Below are positions 57,101-64,000 of a DNA stretch of 64,000 bases, piece after piece. The translations under genes and the position numbers were made by a program. The notes beneath the pieces were generated by a model that did not search any database, was not told where the DNA came from, and worked only from the letters and a program-made list of their open reading frames with translations. This stretch comes from Malachius bipustulatus. Lineage: Eukaryota; Arthropoda; Insecta; Coleoptera; Melyridae. Within the stretch, counting starts at the first letter, position 1; each line of letters starts with the position of its first letter. The DNA is taken from contig OU342630.1 of NCBI GenBank assembly GCA_910589415.1, forward strand, positions 71,668,186-71,732,185, in the 5' to 3' direction.

Positions 57101-57113
57101 AAAAACACATCAT
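54111..57113. other. Non-coding AT-rich stretch
   Basis: No gene, RNA or clear repeat boundaries. A small AGCGCGCAGTGCGCTATTTT palindromic patch sits at 56155-56174. Confidence 0.35.
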
Positions 57114-57233
57114 TATACAGGGTCCTGCTAAAAGGTACCACCAACGCTCTACCACAGATTCCCGAGTACAAAATATGCCGATTTAACAGAAATTATCTAT
57201 TTCCAAAAAGGCACCCTTTTCAAGATAAAGCCC

Positions 57234-57865
57234 TTAACACGTTGAGCACGGGTATAGTGGAAAAAATGGAGTTCCACTAGACGGGGGTTCAATTTGGGCT
57301 TTTTCAGATATATATAGTCTGTATGAAGTATACTGTATGCTTTTTGTTTGAAAACAGCATTTTTTTGTCAAAAATTTTGAAAACATTTGTGAGGCATCAC
57401 GTTGATGCCTCGCCGTCTTTAGCATAAAATTCTGTTCATTAAGACGGCGAGGCATCAACATGATGGCACATTATAAGCTATAGATTGGCTAATCCAAGAG
57501 GTTCTTTTCCGGGAATTCTCCGCTATCATTTTTTGTATGCACTGTAAGTACTGTAACTACCAAACCTTTGCTCGCAAACACTAAATTGTACGTTATAACA
57601 CTTATATCTCACACAGACCACCCATGCTGTTCTGAAAATCAGTAAATCGAGTAGTATAATAAAAATTCAAGGACGGGTTGGCAGAAACTGTTCCTATAGA
57701 CGGCTATCCTACATATTCCATGCATACAGCATTATAGTGAGACATCAGACTGAGCCACACCGTCCCGAAATCCTTTTCACGTGAGACACTCATAGATGTC
57801 TCGCCGGCCCGATGAACAATTCAGTGAGGCATCAATGTGATGCCTCGCCGTGCTCAACGTGTTAA
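57234..57865. mobile_element. piggyBac-like MITE with TTAA duplication
   Basis: Flanked by TTAA on both sides (57234-57237, 57862-57865) with terminal repeats CACGTTGAGCACGG / CCGTGCTCAACGTG. TTAA targeting is the piggyBac hallmark. Inside are four related palindromes of the type GAGGCATCA...TGATGCCTCGCCG (57391, 57444, about 57782, 57823). No transposase. Confidence 0.8.
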
Positions 57866-57982
57866 TATGGGGTCATACAAAAACACTTTTTCCAGGATAA
57901 GCCAAAAATAGATTAACTCAAGAACTTCAAAATTGTACCGCCTACTACTATTGTTAAAAGCAGTAACTGACCAACAGCGGGT

Positions 57983-58187
57983 ATTATAAAGGCTCATTAA
58001 GTTAACGGGCAGATTTCTGTGGCCATTTCTGAAGAAGGTACATATCGAGTCTAAGTGGATATTTTTAAAATTTATCTATTCTTGACATGAAAGTAATTAC
58101 AAAAATCTTAATAAGTCATTTGACGTCGATATTAGCTTCAAAAACGAGCACAGAATTCTGCCCGTTAGCCTAAAGAGTCTTTATAAT
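57983..58187. mobile_element. 205-bp MITE
   Basis: ATTATAAAGGCTCATTAAG and TTAACGGGCAGATTTCTGT pair with the complement at the right end (ACAGAATTCTGCCCGTTA, CTTTATAAT). A partial copy lies at 14899 onward inside another foldback. Confidence 0.7.
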
Positions 58188-59153
58188 ATTGGCTGCTAGT
58201 TTTACAAACATTAACATACAGGCTGTTCCTGTTGTTGAGGTTACAACTCACTTTTTACTCCAGAACTTTTTTATCCGCACGCCACTGATTGATTCTGTAT
58301 TTTTATCCAAAGCCTAAAGTATTACTAAACTTTTTTCCCTTGTATAAAAGTTTAGTATCTTGCATCGTTTTCCCGTTATTAATTTTTTATGATGAACCTA
58401 CACTACTGAAAACGTATTTTTGTGAAAATCTTTTCGTTTTAGTATAAAAATTAATTTCAACAACAACGTTTCCCACAGATTCCTGACTTACGAATATGCC
58501 GATTTAACCGCTATTATTTATGTCTTAAATGGCCTCCTTTTCAAGATACAGCCTTTTGAAAGGGGTCGACTGAATACACATTTTTCAAGATAAGTAAAGA
58601 ATGATTTAAATGAAAAACTTCATTTCTACCGCTAAGATTTTATCTCAAGGCCACTAAATATGAACAGAGTCTTTTCTGTGGAATGAAAATTATTATTTCA
58701 ATTAAAATGAGATTTTCACAAATACATTTTCGTGGTGTAAGTCCATCAATAAAAATTAATTCTGGGAAAATTATGCAAGAAACCAAACTTTTTTACGAGA
58801 GCAAAAAGTTTAGTAATACTTAAGCCTTTGGGTAAAAAATACAGAATCAATCAGTGGCATGCGGATAAAAAAGGTCCGGAGTAGAAAGTGAGGAGTGACA
58901 TCAAAAACAGGATCATCTGTATGTTAAATGTTAATGTTTGTAAAATTGTGTCAATCTATTGCTCTAATAGTAGTAACCTCTGAAATTTTAGTTTCTCAGT
59001 TAACCCATTTTTGACTTATTCTAGAAAACGTGTTTTTGGTTTACCCCCTTTTAAGTGCTTAAAAAAGGGTGTTTTTTTTGGACATAGATAATTTCGGTTA
59101 AATCGGAATATTTTGTACTCGGGAATCTGAGGTTGATAGCGACACCCTGTATA

Positions 59154-59707
59154 CTTAGTAGGTACTTAAAACGAAAAATAACAGCTTGTGATACGATATT
59201 GAGAAAATAACCTAGAAAAGGGTTGCTCATTTGCTCTCAGTACAAATCTTGGACTTGTAATATTTTTGAATGAAAAGTTGAGGTCTTATAGTTGAGAGTA
59301 ATACAGAAGGGAAAGCACGGCAGCTAGGTATGTAGATAAAAATACGATGCCAACTTTGTAGCACTAGCACTTCAATTTATTGATTGTAAACATGAATTGA
59401 ATTCAAAGTACTGCCTGAACGACCAAAGTCAGTTTCTGTGGACGTGACGTGGGAATTTTTCCACAAGACTAGACTGTGTATTGATTTATAGAAATGGAAG
59501 CAGCTTTAACAACTCAAAGACGTTGACACAAATCATAGATGAAAAGGTTTCTGTGATCCTGTACCACTTAGATAAACCAGACAAATAAGAGGACTTGAGA
59601 GAAGAACAACCCAGAAGAGAAGATTGAGAGGAAATCTGATAACTATCTAATAATGCAAAAACAAAAGAACAATATATTAGTCTGAAATTTGAAAGTTTGT
59701 TTAATTT
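59154..59707. other. Non-coding stretch
   Basis: No supported feature. Confidence 0.35.
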
Positions 59708-59950
59708 ATAGGGTGTTAATTCAGTGTAGGGCCAAACTTCAGGAGGTGGTTTTTTGAGTGATTATAAGACGAAAAATTCATATAAATATGGGTCCGGATC
59801 CGGAAACGCATATTTTCCTAGATACCTACCTATAGGGTGTTGAACTTTTCTTAAAAAATCGTTTTTTTTAATATCTCCTTGGGTATATTTAATATCTTGG
59901 GTATAATATCCTATACCCAATTTTGTTGAAACTTGGCAGTGATACCCATT

Positions 59951-61130
59951 ATTGATATTGATATTGATATTGAGGGTGTCAGATGCGCTGCGACCTATTA
60001 CAGATCTATTGTGCCCCCTCTTCTCTGCTTCTTTGGAGTATATTCCCTTCATTGAAGCAGCCTCTCCAACTCCGCTTCCCTTAGGAATTTCAGGATTTGA
60101 AGGGGATCAAGGCCGGGCAAAGCCCCCCCGTTGAGCTGATGTTGGCCCAGAAAATCGTTTCTTTCACGTTCTAGGGCTTCGCAGTTCATCAATAGGTGAC
60201 GAGGCGTCTCGTTTTCTTCCCTGCAGAGTCTGCAAACGCCATCTTTTTCTATACCAAGTTTCCTCAGGTGTTCATTCAGCTTGCAATGACCTGTTAGGAA
60301 TCCTGTTAGCATTCTGAGACTTCCTTTGTTGAGGGTCAGGAGTTTCCTTGACCTTTCTCGGTTAAAGTTCCCGAGGAGCTCCTTGGATTGTCTCAATCCT
60401 GAGAGGTTATTCAAATGAATTTCTCTCAGTTTTTCTTCTTCCTTCCAAAGTTCTGCCTTGAAAAACGTGTCTTCAAGGCTACAGAATGGTTCTGGTCCTA
60501 TAAAGGGCGTCGATGCTCCTTTTCTTGCCAATGAGTGGGCACGTTCGTTTCCCTCAATGCCAGTGTGTCCTGGTATCCATTTGAGGTGAATTTTGTTCTC
60601 TCTGCCTAGTTTATTGAGTTTTTGTAGGCAGTTTCATGCCATTTTTGAGCTGATGATAGGAGAGCTCAGCGTCTTTATGACTGCTTGACTGTCTGTCAAT
60701 ATTGCTATTTCCCTATTTTTATAGTTTCTGTCGAGGTTTATTTGGGCGCATACTTCTATTGCGTACAGTTTGGCTTGAAGTATGCTTGGGGATGTTCCCA
60801 TCGGCTCGGAGTAGTTGGTGCCTGGCCCATATACTCCTGCCCCAGTTCCCTCGGTGGCCTTTGAGCCGTCTGTGTGTGTACCATCTTATTGTACCTTCTT
60901 TGAAAGTGTGAATGGATGTGTTGCTCCATTCTTCTTTCGTAGACAGTTCCATGATGAAGTTTCTCTGGAAGTTGAATTTCTTGACAGTTTTGTCTTTTGG
61001 CATTATCAGGAGTTTTTTTTTACAGATGTTCAGGGGTTGATTCCCCTCGGTCCGTAGTCCCCCCCTGATCCCCATTCTTGACATTCTGAGTTGAGCCTCT
61101 GCGGCACTTCTCTCAATCACTAGTAATACC
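59951..61130 (-). pseudogene. 5'-truncated non-LTR element with RNase H domain
   Basis: The minus-strand frames give a region before RNase H (RMSRMGIRGGLRTEG), then RNase H parts (GTGAGVYGPGTNYSEP, AILTDSQAVIKTL, KWIPGHTGIEGNERAHSLA). After these come TGHCKLNEHLRKLGI, VCRLCREENETPRHLLMNCEA and a stop at 60049. Frameshifts and a stop near 60.64 kb break it. A tandem AATATC tail lies at the 3' end (59951-59973). The layout fits I/R1-type clades. Confidence 0.75.
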
Positions 61131-61290
61131 CTATATCTCTCAAAGCAAATGCTTCACCATGATGTCAACATCGCATCAGAATATCCTACAGATCGTTCTT
61201 TTCCCCATGATCGACGAAACCAATCATATGTAATTTAATAAACTAAACAACATGTTAATCGTAAGACTGCAATTTGTAATTTCAAACGAA

Positions 61291-61417
61291 TATATATATA
61301 TATATACATAGATTATTGTGGGAGTAATTGCCGGAATTGATTATCCAAATATTTAGGTTCAGGGCATTCGGCATTAAAAAAATATATATATACATATATA
61401 TATATACATATATAATA
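61291..61417. repeat. AT dinucleotide tracts
   Basis: TATATA runs at 61291-61306 and 61381-61413, separated by unique DNA. Confidence 0.8.
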
Positions 61418-61450
61418 CCCATATAAGTAGATTAAAATTATTATTATGTC

Positions 61451-61892
61451 CAGTGACGTCCCGACCGGCACCTTTAAAAAAGTACGCCAATGCTTTTACT
61501 TGAAGTTTTATTTTTTCTCAGATTAAGCAATTACAAGTGCGTACAACTTTTTCATTTAATTTTTTTTTTGTATCTTGCTTCGTTTTTAAAATAAACAATG
61601 TGGACCAACCAAACAACATTGGGAAAAAGAAAAAATTAATCTCGTTAGTTTAGAATCAGATGTTAAGAAATGTATTTAATTTAGTGTTTTTTGTTGCTAT
61701 TGAATATTATAATAAAAAATAATGAAAATAATTATAATTTCACAATAAAAGTCAGGAGACAAAACGTTGTATTTTTGGTTACTCAATCTGAAAAAAAATA
61801 TCACAATTCAAAACAAGCCATTGGCGTACTTTTTGTAACAGTGTTTTCATTTCAAAAGAATATTCGTTGAGGTGCTCCTCGGGACGCCACTG
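61451..61892. mobile_element. 442-bp MITE with CAGTGACGTCCCG ends
   Basis: CAGTGACGTCCCG and CGGGACGCCACTG form near-perfect termini (one mismatch). Inside, AAAAAGTACGCCAATG pairs with CATTGGCGTACTTTTT. The ends look hAT-like but no 8-bp duplication was found. Confidence 0.65.
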
Positions 61893-62217
61893 AACTTAAT
61901 AATTTCAATCAAGTTAGGGCCTTTAGCCCCTTACTAGAGCGAATGAAACTACCAAATTTCAACAATATTGGGTAAAGTATATTTAAGATATTTTCGAAAA
62001 AGACGATTTTTTAATAACAGCCCGTATCTTGGAAAATAAGCATTTCCGGTCCTATATACATTATGAACTCTTCGTCTTTAAATCACTCAAAGAACCACCC
62101 CCTGAAGTTTGGCTCCATACTTAATTAACACCCTGTTCCCTGTATTATACTATTTTTGATTATACCAAGTTCCTTGACTCAGTAACGCAAAATATTGTCT
62201 ATTTTTTAAAATACGAT

Positions 62218-62684
62218 ACCCTGTATATTTTTGTATTTTCATATTTCCTAAGAAAATCTAATAATAATGGTTTTTACAGTTGCGGTTTAAATTAATTTGT
62301 TTTTGAAGTTATAAACAAATGAATATCGCAAGTTATCATTTTGAAAGCAGTGTACATCGGGAACGACTCAAGATATCGCAAAACGGCTTACATGTCCTTA
62401 TTTTATGATGTAGATGAAATTTTTATACAGAGTGATGAAAACACTTATGATTTTTATCACCCTGTATCAAAATTTTCATACACTGAAGATAACACTTGAA
62501 AAGTGAAGATAGGGATTGAAGCCGTTTTGCGATATCTTGATTCGTTTCCGATGTATGTACTTTCAAAATGTAAACTTGCGATTTTCATTTGTTTATAACT
62601 AAAAAACTAATTTCAACCGCAACTGTAAAAACCATTACCATTGGATTTTTTCAGGAAATACGAAAATGCAAAAATACACAGGTG
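62218..62684. repeat. 467-bp foldback of the 8-kb family
   Basis: ACCCTGTATATTTTTGTATT pairs with AATGCAAAAATACACAGGTG. Inside, AAACGGCTTACATGTCCTTA matches the foldback at 8047-8923, and arms of about 220 bp are complementary. Confidence 0.7.
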
Positions 62685-62691
62685 TCCCTAT

Positions 62692-62730
62692 TGCAACATT
62701 GCCATATTTAAAAAAAATGGCAATGTTGCA
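62692..62730. repeat. Perfect 14-bp-stem hairpin
   Basis: TGCAACATTGCCAT (62692-62705) and ATGGCAATGTTGCA (62717-62730) flank an 11-base AT loop. It abuts the foldback at 62218-62684 and is followed by ACACCCTGTATA. Confidence 0.7.
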
Positions 62731-63084
62731 TTACTTAGCCAAGGAACACCCTGTATACATTTTTTTACATCAATAGAAAGTAAATTAAATTACAAAGTTG
62801 ACCTGTTTTGACCCTTTTCACCAAACTCAAAACTGAAAGATTTATTGACCGTTGCCAGACTTTCTGCGCACCCGGTATATTACTATAAATATACTTGAAG
62901 CGATTTACTTTAAATTAGTGTTTATTGTAAAAAAAATATTTTTGTTAAAAGTTGTAAGCAACAGAATTTTTTTTATTCATTATGTATAGGTTACCTAGGT
63001 AGTAGACCTATGTTATGTATTTTTATTTTCAATATTAGTGAAACTGTTTTTATGATAAAAGAAAAAAAAAACCGAGAGAAAACC

Positions 63085-63440
63085 GTTGCAGTTTGAGAAC
63101 AGGCAGCTATTTTATGGTGCAAAATATGTACGCTAAAAGGCGTAATCCAAACATGTACGTATATGTGTAGGTAAAAAATCAATTTGTCGTAAGCCACAAA
63201 AAATTTATTTAAGATACTTTTCAGAAAATGTTTTATTATTTTACCCACTCACCTATTATGTACTCCACCCTCGAGTAACCTTATTACAATGTTCCAAAAA
63301 ATTTCGTTTGAGCGAATAGGTACCTACCTACTGTTTTTATTGCAAAAAAAAAGAAACAGTTGCAGTTTGAGAACAGACAGCAATTTTATGGTGCAAAACT
63401 CGGTGCAAACTTTGTACGCTAAAAGGCGTAATCCAAACAT
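63085..63440. repeat. Pair of direct repeats
   Basis: 63085-63154 and 63359-63440 share GTTGCAGTTTGAGAACAG, TTTTATGGTGCAAAA and GTACGCTAAAAGGCGTAATC. The second copy has a 12-base internal addition (CTCGGTGCAAAC). Local duplication of unknown origin. Confidence 0.65.
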
Positions 63441-63553
63441 TATACAAGTTGGGGCGCCACAACTTGTGTTCAGTAGGCGCCTGAACAACTTGTCAACCAC
63501 AATAGCCTGAACCGTGCGCGATTTAAAATATTCCGAAACTGGGTTTTGGTTTT

Positions 63554-63725
63554 ATACAGGGTCGTAATAATGGCCTAAACCTAAAATTATTTTGTATTAT
63601 CATCCTCATATGGGAGGATCTCTCATATGAGAGTGACATATCAAAGTAATGTTTTTTTTTTTTAATGAAATGCTGTTATGTTATTGCATTTTTAGATTGT
63701 CTGGGAAGAAAAAATAAGATTGATT
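63554..63725. repeat. Partial copy of the 8-kb foldback family
   Basis: It carries TACAGGGTCG, AAATTATTTTG, ATATGAGAGTGACATATCAA, GTTATTGCATTTTTAGATTG and AAAATAAGATTG in the same order as 8130-8280. Confidence 0.65.
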
Positions 63726-64000
63726 TTTTAGTGAAAGCCACAGAACGGTCTTAAAAAACGGTTTTGAGAGTGCGAAGAGAGTGCGGTCCTGACAATAATA
63801 GGCGGCGAGTAGATACCGTGAATTACGGAAGTACCCACTTCAAGCGCTTCGCAGCGTGCAGTACCGAACTGGCGCGATATCCGCTTTTACATATCGTGTC
63901 CAGTCCACAGGGATTGATGCAATGATTTTAGGAATATAAATGCAAAATAAATGCAAAATTCAAAATAAAAACCGTGCTACTGTTTATCTCGAAGATATTC
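63726..64000. other. Right edge of the window
   Basis: A slightly GC-richer patch (63740-63880) with no supported feature. Confidence 0.3.

Larger units (their letters stand above)
57114..59153. repeat. 2-kb foldback element hosting two younger MITEs
   Basis: The left end TATACAGGGTCCTGCTAAAA and right end ACACCCTGTATA pair. The arms continue through AGATTCCCGAGTACAAAATA and TTTTGTACTCGGGAATCTGA, GGATAAG/CTTATTCTAG, and TTTACAAACATTAACAT and its complement. The left arm is longer because of insertions at 57234-57865 and 57983-58187, which the right arm lacks. Confidence 0.75.
59708..62135. repeat. Foldback element interrupted by a non-LTR element and a MITE
   Basis: The left arm begins ATAGGGTGTTAATTCAGTGT (59708) and the right arm ends TTAATTAACACCCTGT. 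The arms of about 240 bp share AACTTCAGGAGGTGG / CCACCCCCTGAAGTT, TATTTAATATCTTGG-like and CCCAATTTTGTTGAAA / TTTCAACAATATTGGG segments. The centre is filled by the elements at 59951-61130 and 61451-61892. Confidence 0.65.

Noticed and set aside
60702..61057. + strand frames over the RNase H fragment
   Set aside because: Shadows of the minus-strand non-LTR element.

Overview
This is an AT-rich, intron-rich animal window, almost certainly from an insect. The evidence is an annexin B9-type gene with insect-style protein sequence, a neuropeptide precursor of CNMamide-like architecture, a BEL/Pao retrotransposon, and many dispersed foldback elements ending in TATACAGGGTG. I cannot fix the order from the sequence; a beetle or hemipteran would fit. 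No tRNA, rRNA, CRISPR array or bacterial-type operon was seen.

Host genes. (1) A secreted-peptide precursor on the + strand has three exons (4140-4337, 28836-29049, 30556-30674) whose splice phases join into a 176-residue protein. It has a hydrophobic leader, an acidic spacer and a Cys-x4-Cys peptide set between RRKKR and RKRKR. A TATA box and initiator lie about 220 bp upstream of the start codon. Its 24.5-kb intron 1 holds most of the mobile DNA in the left half. (2) An annexin B9-like gene on the - strand has coding exons at 49346-49387, 37992-38373, 36627-36950, 36388-36569 and 36136-36186 (326 residues). (3) An intronless, GC-richer reading frame at 31941-32585 (-) carries two frame breaks. 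(4) Low-confidence exons lie inside annexin intron 1 on both strands (39.9, 41.0 and 41.4 kb) and upstream of annexin coding exon 1 on the + strand (49.2 kb, within the intron separating it from a 5' UTR exon I did not find).

Mobile DNA. The best-preserved element is a BEL/Pao LTR retrotransposon at 19775-27045, antisense to the peptide gene. It has 562-bp LTRs differing at one base, a 5-bp target duplication GTATG and an intact 1755-residue polyprotein. Around it lie a dead RTE-like non-LTR element (16.9-18.8 kb), a hammerhead-ribozyme motif (16.9 kb), a decayed second hammerhead (28.5 kb), a hAT-type element with an 8-bp target duplication (12.1-13.3 kb), and other non-LTR tails (42.3-43.1, 48.5-48.8 and 60-61.1 kb). 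Many large inverted-repeat elements of 0.2-2.4 kb are often nested inside each other: 0.26-2.1, 4.4-5.4, 6.7-7.3, 8.0-8.9, 10.6-11.3, 14.5-15.3, 42.1-43.5, 46.5-47.9, 53.7-54.1, 57.1-59.2, 59.7-62.1 and 62.2-62.7 kb.

How it fits together. The right part (36-49 kb) is the annexin locus with TE-loaded introns. The left part (3.9-30.9 kb) is the peptide-precursor locus. The two genes converge (+ then -) on the 31-36 kb interval, which holds the broken intronless frame and AT-rich DNA.
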